Below, piece by piece: positions 1 to 10,304 of a stretch of DNA of 64,000 bases (position 1 is the first letter of the stretch; each line of letters begins with the position of its first letter). The notes under the pieces were generated by a model. It did not search any database. It saw only the letters and a list, made by a program, of their open reading frames with translations, and was not told the DNA's origin. Source of the stretch: Verticillium longisporum (taxonomy: Eukaryota; Ascomycota; Sordariomycetes; Glomerellales; Plectosphaerellaceae); NCBI GenBank assembly GCA_019188255.1, contig JAETXT010000003.1, positions 1,302,001 through 1,366,000 of the forward strand, written 5' to 3'. The translations under genes were made by a program, and so were the position numbers.

Positions 1-1210
1 ATATCGGCATCGAACCGGGCTGAATATTCTCCATTAAGATAGAGAAGCATGGTTTCCAGCGTGTGTTCGACCGGCTTCGTGTAATCCACCTCAAGGAGAC
101 ATTGTACTGTCCGCGAACGGTACTCAGCAGCCATATCGAGCGCCCTGCCCTTCCACTCAGGTGGTTCGTCGCCAGCTTTGCTGTAACTATGCAGCGCAAG
201 ACTGAGAACTGCATACAAGCAGCCCAGCCACATCAGAGGGGTTTCATTTGGGTTTTGGAAATGAGATCGAAGTTGCTGTTGGAAGGCTGGCACGTGGACT
301 ACGGTTAGCGTATTGTCCAGTGAGTTGAAGTATCTTCCGCATAGTGTAAGGATGCTCGTCTTCGATGGTAATCCGGCCCGAATCTGCTCCGGGGACGCTC
401 GCGACTGTCCAAAGAGAAGGGTCGGACCATCAGATGCGCTTGCTGGTTTGGAATTTCTGACAGTCTCGTAGCCCTTTTCTAATTCCTTCTTGTGGTTGTT
501 GAAGTACGTCTTGACCTCAGAAATGTCGGCCAAGATGAGATGCCAATGTGCCTGTCCGATATACATGGACTTTCCCTTGTCGTTGTCGACCTTGAGAACT
601 CCAAGCGACGTAGCTAGACCATCATCGATATCGCTGTCGTCGTCTTCTGCATCGTCCATGCTCGTCTCTGTCTGCTGTTTCGTCAGGGCAGATGTTGATG
701 GGTCGGTTTCCCCGGGCGTTGTGTTGGCTCGGCTGGAAGAGGACGAAGCGCCTGGAGCAGCACCTGAAGTGGTAACCTCGACGTTACTGCCGTTGTGCAT
801 CAAGGACAACACCAGTCCTTCCAATCTATCGATGCGATTCTGCATGTCATCGGGGGTCGACGCGCTAGCGGTAGAGGTCTTCTTGCGCGCCGACGGAGTG
901 GCGTACGAGCATGTCGACACATCCTCGCCCTCTCGTTTGACGCAGTTGCTACATGGGTGGCTTCTATCGCATTTCCTATCATTGAAGAATTAGTCTGAGC
1001 GTCTGAGCATGCTGAGTTGCATTGATCTTCTTACAGTCTGTTCATTCACATGTTAGCTGAGTATTCGCCAGTGGGTGGAGGTGATAATGCTTACTTCCTT
1101 GTCCTGCACGGGTAACAACTCAGTGGAATTCGGTTCCTCTTGCGCACGACACGGAACTGCTCCTCAGGGGAGCGGCCCGAGGAGGATGTCCCTGGCGGTG
1201 TGGGACTCAT
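1..1210 (-). CDS. Zn2Cys6 fungal transcription factor, 5' part (C-terminus beyond the window edge)
   Basis: Probable nuclear DNA-binding regulator. Exons on the minus strand are 1210-1095, 1037-1035 and 975-1. The ATG at 1210 opens MSPTPPGTSSS, and exon 1 encodes CYPCRTR. The third exon encodes KCDRSHPCSNC followed by a Cys eleven residues later. Together these form the binuclear zinc cluster C-x2-C-x6-C-x5-C-x2-C, but only if a 3-nt exon (ACT, 1035-1037) is included, giving CRTRKLKC. The introns are 57 bp (1038-1094, branch GCTAAC, acceptor ACAG) and 59 bp (976-1034, branch CTAAT). Downstream there is a Ser/Asp/Glu-rich linker. From about residue 260 comes sequence typical of the fungal-specific transcription factor domain (ILTLCGRYFNSLDNTL, PLMWLGCLYAVLSLALHS). 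The frame is open to base 1, so about 364 residues are visible. The target genes cannot be inferred. Confidence 0.88.
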
Positions 1211-3396
1211 GCTGACAAGATATGGTGGATGAGATCAATGGCGAAACAGTTTGTTGGGTGCCAATGCAATGATCCAGTGGCAGACTGGGGGTGCGGGTGA
1301 GATTGACCGCAAGATGCTCTGCTGACAGGGGAAAATTCGAGTGTGGCCGCCAACTGTGCGCGTCTCGAGAGGGAGACTCGAGAGAAGGGCGCAGTCCGAC
1401 AGCCTGTGCGACTTGATGAATCGCCAAGATCGCTGCAGACCTTTATCTGCCGATGCTGCAGCCCTGAAGTCTTGGGTGATCACGAAACTCGGCGGAGATG
1501 CGCTCGCTGCTGCGGCGATGGTGTCGCTGTCAGGACTGATCTGACAGCCTCGCTGTTGGCCGCTTCAACAAGAATAGGAAGGGGACCGTGTCAGATTGTG
1601 GTCTTGCGACTGCTAAATAAGGCCAGAGTCAATGACTGTGTGTACACAGGCTGTGTGGCTGGCAAAGCGACTGTATGTAAGATGCGATTGGGGCCACGCG
1701 AGGGCAATTGGACTTACATCAGTAAGCTCCCACGGAATCTCCCAAGAAGCACTTGCTCAAATTCAGGAAGCGAAGCAGCGATCTGATAGGTGACTATACG
1801 GAGCAGGGGCCAGTCCTCGGAGTGGTGCGGGGTGATGGTTTTGAAGATGAAGGTTGTGCTCATGGAGAGGAGACGCGACAGATGGGGCACTCAAGAGCGA
1901 TGGCGCGGAAGAAAATATCACGGATAGGCAAGCAGTCCTTGGGTTGGCCTAGGATTGAAAGACGAAAGTCCCTTCAGGCTCGGGGAGATACGACGAGAGA
2001 AAGCTGGTACGTACATCAAGCCATTTTGGGCAGGGTTGAGGCACGAGGAAGGCACTACCAGCATCGCGCTTAGTGTCAATGCAGCGGGAAGAAGTACCTT
2101 GGCTCAATGGCCCAGGGTCTCTACACCCAGGCTCGACCCTCCCTACCTACCTAGGTAGGTAGGTACTTAGGTAAGGTACCCTGCCTAGTAGGCACCTAAG
2201 ATGCCAGGCGTCCAGACGCGCGCTGTCAGCGAGGGACAGGCGCCACCAGCCTCGTCGTCGACGCCGCGTAGGGCAGTAGTTGCCTGGAAGGATGCTACCC
2301 CGATTGCAGCGGCTCCCTGGCTGCCTGGGGCACCCACCTAACCTGTCTGTCATTTCCCCTCACACATGCCATGCTTCATCCCTAAAACGGTAGGCCCCTC
2401 TTCACACTGACGACGCAACAACGCGACGAGGCTTGGGCGATGCCCGCTCGGCTTGCTTCCATGTGAAGGCTTGTTCCGTTAGGGCAGCTTTAGAGTCGGG
2501 TCACCTCCCCTGCACTGCGCCTCTGATCGGCAATCTGGGAGGGCTGCACCGGAGTTAACACTAAACTCCGGCACAATCTCGAGAATCTCTCACCACCCAG
2601 ACCCCTTCAGACTGGACTTAAGAGCTTCCATGCAGCACATCGCGAACAAAGCGTCATGCCAACGCCGTCAGAAGCTCGAAGCGCTACTCTTAATCACTCG
2701 CCGGTGACTCACAACCATCTGAGGCACCGTCAGAGCTTGACGCCTGGATAGATATCCTCTCTTCGACACCCCCAGTACGGCGCTTCTTGACCGTCTACGA
2801 TTGCAATCTGCCACCGCCAGTGCCGCGTCCGTCAAGATGGAGAGCATGTTGTTCCTCGTGCCGTTCGATTTGTTCTGTCCACGCCAGACGCAGATTCCAA
2901 TCGAGTAGCGCGACCTGTGTGGCGCTGACAATTCTACAGTTGACAGCAACATGCAACATACGACACGCAAGTGCGGAGGAGCTCTTTCGAGCGAGCGATT
3001 CCAAGACGATGCATTGCGCGACCCAACACATGACGATGATTTTTCTGAAAGCCTGACTGTCCCGACAGGATACTGAGGACCGCAACCGTGTTTCCTCCAC
3101 CAACCTCCAACCTGCCTCTTGACATGCATAATCGGCAGCGCCGTGCATGCCCCAAGCACGCCGTTGCAGCGACCTAGGCTAAGAGAGAAAATCAATATTC
3201 CCAAACCACTTAAGGGCCATAGCAGCCAGGCCTGTCCGTGTCTCACGGCGATGTTAAGCTCGATTGCCCGTCTCATACCAGATAGGGCTGGCATCGCATC
3301 AGACTGCTGCTTGCAACCCTGATATGAGGCGCGGGGTGTATCACGGGGCGGAAGAAGAGAAAAACATGCGCCATATCAAATATGACCATAGCCTAG
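1211..3396. other. Long intergenic region upstream of the regulator
   Basis: About 2.2 kb with no gene I can support. Long frames on both strands (for example 1343-1786 plus and 2668-3294 minus) have no recognisable domains and no codon signature. The stretch presumably holds the promoter and 5' leader of the Zn2Cys6 gene and the 3' flank of the glutaredoxin gene. A cluster of CCTAGGTA-type words lies at 2141-2210. Confidence 0.6.
2141..2210. repeat. CCTAGGTA/TACCT palindromic word cluster
   Basis: Overlapping copies of ACCTAGGTAGGTA and GGTACCT-like words, including the palindrome ACCTAGGT. The same vocabulary recurs at 4975-5007, 9711-9722, 13659-13695, 14686-14830, 31665-31715 and 56826-56865. 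Every copy lies between genes. Confidence 0.75.
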
Positions 3397-3500
3397 ACAG
3401 CCTCGAGATCTGGTACGACAGTTTTATCCAAACTTAGGCTTGCTTCCAACTCGGGCAGGTTCTATCACGATAAGACTGTCTTACCAGATCTCGAGGCTGT
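3397..3500. repeat. 32-bp inverted repeat with 40-nt loop
   Basis: The left arm at 3397-3428 and the right arm at 3469-3500 are reverse complements over 32 bases with two differences. One of these would be a G-U pair in RNA. The arms begin ACAGCCTCGAGATCTGGTA and the loop is 3429-3468. I see no target-site duplication and no open frame. The element sits 121-224 bp beyond the glutaredoxin stop, so it could fold in that gene's 3' UTR, be a small fold-back element, or serve as a small-RNA precursor. Confidence 0.8.
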
Positions 3501-3620
3501 TTGGAGCTGCCAACTCATCTTCCCACAAGCCTTGTCGGTCGATTAGCAGGTCATCAGGACTCACGGCGTAGAACGGGTCCCCTCAATGGCGTGAAATGTA
3601 TTCTTGAACGTGAAAAGAAA

Positions 3621-4494
3621 TCATGATATCCCGTATTGTTGAACCTTCCTATGCCGTTGCCTCTCCCTCCGTCTTGACGCTGTACGCTGCAAAAAGTCGG
3701 CATCGTTCTCGAGCTCCTCCTTGACCTGGCTTTCTGTCAGCTACTAGAGGGCACGCGGCGCGATGACCAGCAAGACGAGAACTCACGATATCCAGTCCAC
3801 CCACGAGCTCACCATCAACCCAAAGCTGGGGGAAAGTGGGCCAGTCGGCGTACTCCTTGAGACCCTGCCGCACCTCGTCGTCCGCCAGGATGTTGAAGAA
3901 GCCAAACTTGACAAAGTTTTCGCGCAAAATGGCCACGAGCTGCCTCGAGAAGCCGCACTGCGGCGAATTGGGGGTGCCCTTCATGAAGAGCATGACGGGC
4001 GCCGCCTTGACGAGGTCCGCCAGCCGCTTGAACAGCTCCTCCTTGGCCTTCTCCGGGTCGACAGGCTCGTCGGGCTTGGCGGCAACGCCATCGGCGGCGA
4101 CGCCCTCGTTGCCGTTGACTGTGGCCGGGGCGCCGGCGGCGGCACCCGTGTTCTTCGCGTGCGTCTCGATGGCCGTGCGCACCTTGACGGCGCTGCTGCC
4201 GCTGACCGTCTCAACGACCTGACCGTTACGGATGAGGACGAGGAAGGGCACGGCGGTGACGTCGTAGGTTTCGCTGAGGTCGCTGAGCTCCTCTGCGTTT
4301 ATGGAGACCCAGGAGGTCTGTGGTGGGCTCGTGACGGGGTAGTCTGCGGCGAGGGTCGACAGGACGGTGGCCATCTGGGCGCAGGGCGCAGCCCAGGGCG
4401 CGTGGAAGGAAATGATGAGGAGGGTGGTCGGTGCGAGGGAGGCGAGGTGCTTCTCCCAGTCGGGCACGCTCGTGATCTCGGTGATGGTCGACAT
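3621..4494 (-). CDS. GRX4: Monothiol glutaredoxin, Grx3/Grx4 (PICOT) type
   Basis: Cytosolic/nuclear glutaredoxin that binds a [2Fe-2S] cluster and takes part in iron sensing and delivery in the known family. Exons on the minus strand are 4494-3787 and 3725-3621. The 61-bp intron runs GTGAGT to CCAG and splits GGLDI|VKEELEND. The protein is 270 residues. The N-terminal thioredoxin-like domain (about 1-110) has WAAPC in place of the redox WCGPC, so only one Cys remains, as in this family. A Gly/Ala/Glu linker leads to the glutaredoxin domain (about 150-250) with KGTPNSPQCGFS, the monothiol CGFS signature, plus WPTFPQLWVDGELVGG. The tail after VKEELENDADFLQ is basic and unusual (RRRERQRHRK). 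ABP1 is transcribed divergently. The start is the first ATG of the domain frame. Confidence 0.93.
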
Positions 4495-5444
4495 TATGGC
4501 GTACGTGTGCGTGTGCGGTCGACGCGGGGTCCGGGTGGGCGGCTGCGATGGACGTCAAGTTTGTCAGCCCCGCGATAAGCTCTGTATTTTTTTTGTTACA
4601 CCCTTGGTATGCTCGGAAGAGGACGAGTTGTCGATGGCGCGCGAAGTTGGAGTGGTCGAGAAAGCCGATCTGATAAGAAAAGGCGAGCCTCACAGTCACA
4701 GGACGAGCTGGGGCGGGTTTGCGATTTGAATGAAGATTAGTAAAGTGCGCGAAGTTGTTGGTGGCCGGCTTGTGTCATGGTAATTGTTGCCCGCCCCCGT
4801 GGACCGATCGCGGGGCAGGCTAGCTGAGGGAGTTTCGGATAAGGCCTGGTGAATCGGATATTTGCGTCTCAATTGCTGTTTTGATGCATCAAAGTCAGAC
4901 CATGTCTCCCAGTTCACGTCGGTTGCGTCATATGGTGCAATCCACATGCGGCAACCGGGGTCCTTGCGTTTTCTAGGTAGGTACCTAGGCAGGTACCTTA
5001 GGTACATTTCTGGAGCTGCGGCTCACCGAGCTGTCCGCCCCTCAACGCATGGTGAAGCTCGCTGAGATGGCTCGTCATGCCCCGCTCTGCGGAGCCTTGG
5101 CACAGCAGGACTGCGTAACCCGGCGGATCGGTGCCTCGTCGCCCTGTCACCCATTCCCACCTGCGGAGGCCATCCCCCCCCCCAGTTGCCTACATGTACC
5201 TAGCTGCCTGTCCCCAATCCTGGTGCACAGCCTCTCCGGTCGCTCCGTCCACTATTCCAAGCTGCTTGCAACCTAACCTTACCTCACCATACCTACCTCA
5301 CCTTGTCCATACACACGTCAGCTTCCTTTCGCGAAACAGCAACCCTCGATAGCTGTTTTCGACGAACATTGCCAACTCCTCCCTCTCCCCTACCCCGTTC
5401 GACCTGCGACCGACGACACAACGGCGGCGTAGCCATCAATCGCT
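4495..5444. promoter_or_regulatory. Divergent intergenic region GRX4/ABP1
   Basis: About 950 bp shared by the two diverging genes. It contains a CCTAGGTA/GGTACCT cluster at 4975-5007 and CCTACCTCACC-type pyrimidine-rich tracts at 5270-5310, before the ABP1 start. No gene is supported here. Confidence 0.6.
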
Positions 5445-8051
5445 ATGGCGTCACTCAATCTGTCCTCCAACGGGCAGTCGATCAAGAGCAGTTACCAGGG
5501 CGTCATCAACGGTCCTGCGCCAAGCTCGAGCTCTCCGACATATGCTCAATGGGCGTTGTTCTCTGTTCAGGCCCCTCTTGCCAACGCCTTCCAAGATTCT
5601 GGCTCCAAGGAGAGCATCCTCAAGGTCCAGAGCACTGGAGGTATGTAGCCTCCCGCCAACCCTACACAAGCCTACATAGAATATCACACAGCCGCTGACC
5701 ATGTCCTTCCTAGACGGCGAGCTTGCCGACCTTATTGAGGACTTCAGCGAGGGTCGTATCCAATTCGCATTCGTCAAGGTCAAGGATCCCAACAGCGGCC
5801 TTCCCAAGTATGCCCTCATTGCCTGGTGCGGTGGTGGTGTCCCCGAGAGGACAAAGGGCTACTTCACCACCCACACTGCTGCCGTGTCCAAGATCCTCCA
5901 CGGCTACCACGTCCAGATTACCGCCCGCTCAGACAGCGACCTCGAGCCTGAGTCGATTGTCAAGAAGATTGCTGATGCCTCCGGTGCCAAGTACTCGGCA
6001 GGCGCCTCGTCGACTGCTTCCCCGCACCTCCACCTGTCGCATCCAAGCCTGTCTTCAACCCCACATCCTCTTCCGCTTCCAACCCCTAGTCGCAGCCCGG
6101 AACAGACGAGGCGGCAACGTCGACGAGGATGGCTGGGGTGAGGACGCTCCCCAGGTGTCCCGCTCTCAGCTTGAGAAGGTCGACTCTGCTTACAAGCCTA
6201 CCAAGGTCAACATGGCCGAGCTCACCAGCCAGCGCCAGGAACCCTCACGATTCAGCGCTTCCTCCAAGCAACAAGACGATGGGGACGTCGTCAGGGGCGG
6301 ATACCAACCTATCGGCAAGGTCGACATCGCTGCCATTCGCGCCGCAGCCAAAAATAAAGTTGACGACCGGCCCACGACTGTCAAGGGCGCATATGAGCCC
6401 ATTGGCAAGGTTGACATCGCAGCCATCCGCGCCAAGGCTCAGCAGAAGCCTTCCGAGCCCGAGCCCGTCGCCCGACCTGCCGCCGCCGATGACGAGCAAG
6501 ACAACCAGCCCAGATCGCTGGCTGAGCGCAGCGCCGCCTTCAGTCAATCTTCTCAGCCTGAAAGGCTGACGTCGCTACCCAAGCCCAAGGTTGCCAACAA
6601 GTTTGGCGGCGCGGCTTCCTTTGGTGGCACCAAGGCCCCGACACCCGGCGGCCTGGGTTTGCTTGGTCCCACGGCTGCGACTCCCGCGGCAGCCCCTGTG
6701 GGTGCTGCGAGCCGTACCTTTGCGGACCAGGGCGGCAAGACACCGGCCCAGCTGTGGGCTGAGAAGAAGGCTAGGGAAGGAGGAGGTGCTCCTGCTGCAG
6801 CCCCCATTGCGGCCCAGATCAGCGGCGCAGCCGCAGCCCTCTCGGAGTTCAAAAGAGCGGAGAGTGGAAGAGCGGATATTCCGGCAAGAGCTGGGGCGTC
6901 CAGACCGGCGAGTACGGCAGGGGTATCGCTGGCAAGATTAGCCAAGAGAACACAGGCGAGCCAGAGCAGCCAAAGGATCGCAGCGTCGAGCAGCCCGAGT
7001 CTCCTGCTGGTGGCGTCGGTGCGTTGAAAGATCGGTTCAAGGACACGACTCCTATCGGCTTTGGTGCGCCGCCTCCTCCCGTTCCCTCCTTCTCTCGCGA
7101 TGAGCCTGAGGAAGAGGAGCCTCGCGAAGCATCGCCGCCTCCCCTCCCCCAGCGACTCACGGCCGACGGGCGGGTTCGCCCTGCCTGGTCTGCCCTCTCG
7201 CCCACCCCCTCCTACCGACGAAGAGGAGGATGACGAGCCCCCCGCGCCACCCCGTCCGGCTGAGCGCCCAGCCGAACCCCAGCAGTCGTATGATGAGCCC
7301 GAGCACTCGCCTGTTCGCGTCGCAGTTCCTGTCGCCCGCGGCCCAGAGCCTGAGATTGAGCCTGCGGAAGCCCATGCGCCCCGGCCCATCCCGACGCAGG
7401 AGTTTGAGAGGGAACTTCCCAGGGAACAGGACCTGCCCGAGGAGGCGCCCAATGTCGGCCGCGGCGCCGCCGCCGCTGTAGCCCAGCAGGAGCTCAGCGA
7501 GGCCAACATTCCGGCCGCACAGACCCCCCCGGAGCGCAAGCCGGAGGCCAGCGTGCCCTAATTCAGTACGACTACGAGAAGGCCGAGGATAACGAGATTG
7601 AGCTCCGCGAGGGCCAATACGTCACCAACATTGAAATGGTCGACGAGGACTGGTGGATGGGCACCAACTCGAAGGGCGAGAGCGGCCTTTTCCCTAGCAA
7701 CTACGTCGAGCTCGTCGAGGACGAGCCCGAGCAGGCGGCGGTTGCGGCTCCCGCGCCTGCCGCACGCTCACTCCCGCCTCCCGCGCCCGCGCAAGCCGAG
7801 CCGGAGCCGCAGCCGCAGGCAGCCGGCCGCACCGCCACGGCACTGTTTGACTACGAGGCCGCCGAGGACAACGGTACGTTTGCAGTGCACTCTCAAGATG
7901 ATATCATTCCAGCTAATGCATGACAGAACTCGGCTTCCGTGAGAACGACAAGATCACCGATATCGAATTCCCCGATGAGGATTGGTGGTTCGGCCACCTT
8001 CACGGAAAGCAGGGCCTGTTCCCTGCCAACTACGTTGAGCTCGACCAGTAG
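5445..8051 (+). CDS. ABP1: Actin-binding protein 1 (Abp1/drebrin-like), five frame breaks in this sequence
   Basis: Cortical actin-patch protein that links actin to endocytosis and Arp2/3. Exons are 5445-5640, 5714-7873 and 7927-8051; repaired length is about 827 residues. An ADF-homology domain (about 8-150, with IQFAFVKVKDPNSGLPKYAL) comes first. Next are two copies of a YxPIGKVDIAAIRA motif and an acidic, Pro-rich middle. Two SH3 domains end the protein (YDYEKAEDNEIELREGQYV... and LFDYEAAEDNELGFRENDK...). The reading frame is broken at C-run 6020-6023 (one base short), C-run 6083-6086 (one short, creating a TAG), CCGG 6881-6884 (one short), C-run 7146-7150 (one extra) and CCC 7556-7558 (one short, creating a TAA). 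Sequence on both sides of each break is conserved in character, which argues for sequencing error rather than a pseudogene. The net repair keeps both splice phases consistent. Confidence 0.9.
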
Positions 8052-8771
8052 ATTGTGGGAGGGAAGGGCGCACGGCAAAAGTCTTTTTTCTTCTTCCGGA
8101 CGGGGGTTGCGCGACATACCTTGATGGTGCGGACAGCAAGTTTAGTTCTCTCAGCCTTGCGCTCAATGATATTGTCCAATTGCTTGTCGTGTCTATGGTG
8201 CTACGAGGTTGCGACGGAGCTAATTCTCGGATCTTGGGCCTCTTCCACGGACGCAGCCTGCGCATTGCAGTCAGGAATTTTTACTCTACGTCGCATCGCT
8301 ACTATGATAACGTGACAGGTGATGGCAAGAAAATGGGAAAGACGTCATGTTCTTCTAGATGGTTCGAATATGTGACAAGATTGGATGAACCATAGCATTC
8401 GATCGCATGATATATTCAAGAAAGAAAGAAAAGAACTCCCCGGCCAAACGCCATTTCCGAGCCGGAGAGCTAGTTCATGCACAAGGAACCAAAAACCAAA
8501 CCCTCGCGAACAGCCAAGGAGGAGCAGCAGCAGTAGCAGTATCTGGGCTCTTATCGTACAGCTCGCCACCCAAAACCCTCGCCGGAGCCTCTCAACACAT
8601 ATCGTCGCATCCATCACAGCTACTCCAGTCAGCGTCATGGTCGTGAAGAAATGGCCCGTATTCGACGATGCAGCAACGAAGCCTCATCCAAAACGGCCGT
8701 AACACGGCAGGAAGGAGAAAAGCCTAGAAGACAAAGAAGAAGGAGGAGGAGGAGGAGGAAAAAAAAAAAAC
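8052..8771. other. Convergent intergenic region ABP1/CYSTM gene
   Basis: The 3' flanks of two convergent genes. A purine tract of GGA repeats running into a poly(A) stretch lies at 8733-8770, next to the CYSTM stop. On the CYSTM strand this reads as a long T/CCT tract. Because it directly follows TGGTGAGT, it could be a polypyrimidine tract of a terminal intron. Otherwise nothing is supported. Confidence 0.5.
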
Positions 8772-9204
8772 TCACCAGTCAGCACAACCCTCACACGCCC
8801 CATCGCAAAGACAGCAACAGCACAACGTGGCGAGACACGCCGCCAGACAGCCCCTCTGCTTCTGCCCGCCGCCGCCGCCGCCACCTCCGTGAGGTCGGCC
8901 CTGCGGCGGCGGCGGTTGCTGCTGGTGGTACTGCATCGGCGGCTGCTGGGGCGGGTAGTAGCCCTGCTGGTGCGGAGGGGGCCCGCCCATGGGAGGGCCG
9001 TACGCCTTTGTCGGAACCATGTCAGCCTTGGTCCTTCTCACGAGTCTGCTGCTGCGCCGGGGGTGAGGAGTTTCTCCTCTCTCTCTCTCGGTGATAGCGG
9101 GATGGACGTACTGCTTGTGGCTGTTGCGGGTAGCCTTGCTGGTATCCCCCCGGCGGCGGGCCATAGCCCTGGGGCTGGGGGTTGTAGTAATCCTGGCTGC
9201 TCAT
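8772..9204 (-). CDS. Small Pro/Gln/Tyr-rich CYSTM (cysteine-rich tail-anchor) protein
   Basis: Likely a plasma-membrane tail-anchored stress-associated protein, from known members of the CYSTM family. Exons on the minus strand are 9204-9112 and 9005-8772. The 105-bp intron runs GTACGT to AAAG with branch CTGAC. The protein is 108 residues. The N-terminus is MSSQDYYNPQPQGYG-type low complexity rich in P, Q, G and Y. A poly-Gly run follows, then the hallmark CLAACLATLCCCCLCDGACEGC at the C-terminus. An upstream ATG at 9267 in the same frame would add 21 basic residues; I prefer MSSQDYY because the family starts this way. The stop TGA lies inside TGGTGAGT, so a further intron that replaces the last residues is possible. 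Confidence 0.82.
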
Positions 9205-10304
9205 CTTCTCCTTCTGGGTCTTGACTTTCTTTCGCAGATGCCTTTCCGTGCCGTTGGTGTGTGACACGAGAGTACGCGTATAACGATGTGTGTGGTGTTG
9301 GGAAAGATTGTATAAATATATAAATGATTATTAGGTGAGGTGAAGTTGAAGGTAGGTAAGATGAAAGTGAGGTGAGGTAATGCGAGGATGGGGCTGGTGC
9401 TAGTAGATGAACCCCCGTCGGTCGCTCGAGTCCTGGCCCCCCTCCCCATCGGGAATACGTAGGCAAAAAAAAAAGGCTGGGCTGACGAGTAGGCGGTCCA
9501 GCACACACTGGCCACCACCCGCAGAACTGGGCACTGGAGGCCACTGTCTGCTAAAACACCTGCCCGTCTGAGCTGACTCGGTACCAGCGCGGTACCCCCG
9601 AGGAAGTCCAGCTACCCCACCACGAACACAGCCTGACAGGCCCCCCGCGCAGTCGGCTCCTCCGCTGGTGCTGCCCTCCAGGCTCCCTCCCAGGACCTGT
9701 AGGCGCCTGCCTAGGTACTTACGACCTCACGCCCTCTGGACGATTCTCGGTGTCCATGCGTTGGAACCCCCCGATGACTTTCCATTGCTGTGAAGGATGT
9801 ACAGCCTGTGTACCCCACCCCTCAGCCTGGTCGGCGCCGCCGCCACCACGCTGCATCCCTGCGCTCGAATGGGTGCACCACGCGTCCTGGTGCGCCGTCT
9901 TTGCCGTGCATGTTCGGCCGCTGTAGTGCCAATCGACTTCTTCTCTTCCTTTCGATCGTCTGGCTGCGGCGTCGTGGCGCCGAGACTGGGCGAGCAACCC
10001 GTGACGTCGATGATGACCATATTGGTTCGTTGGAAAGACAAATCAGATCATCGCAGCACAGGCGCGTGCTTCTGTAGCCGTAGACGCAACACCGATAACC
10101 TCAGGTGCCCTGAGTAAAATATGAAGGCAGGCTCGGGGAATCATGTTCAATTCGCTATCATATCTCACGTCATCATAGTCGCGGGTCTGCACCGCTTTCC
10201 CATCCGCCAGATGCACCTGATACACCAGTATCATACATAGGTATCCAAAATATCAGTCCAGGCGCCCTTGTCCTTCCTTCCACTACGCCTCGCTCAAGCA
10301 TGAT
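9205..10304. other. Intergenic region, no gene seen
   Basis: About 1.1 kb upstream of the CYSTM gene and downstream of palF. It contains one CCTAGGTA word (9711-9722) and AT-rich sequence near 9310-9340. Frames on both strands lack recognisable content. Confidence 0.55.

Noticed and set aside
5445..8051. ABP1 as a pseudogene
   Set aside because: All domains are intact between the breaks, and other essential genes in the window have the same kind of break; no substitution-type stops are seen.
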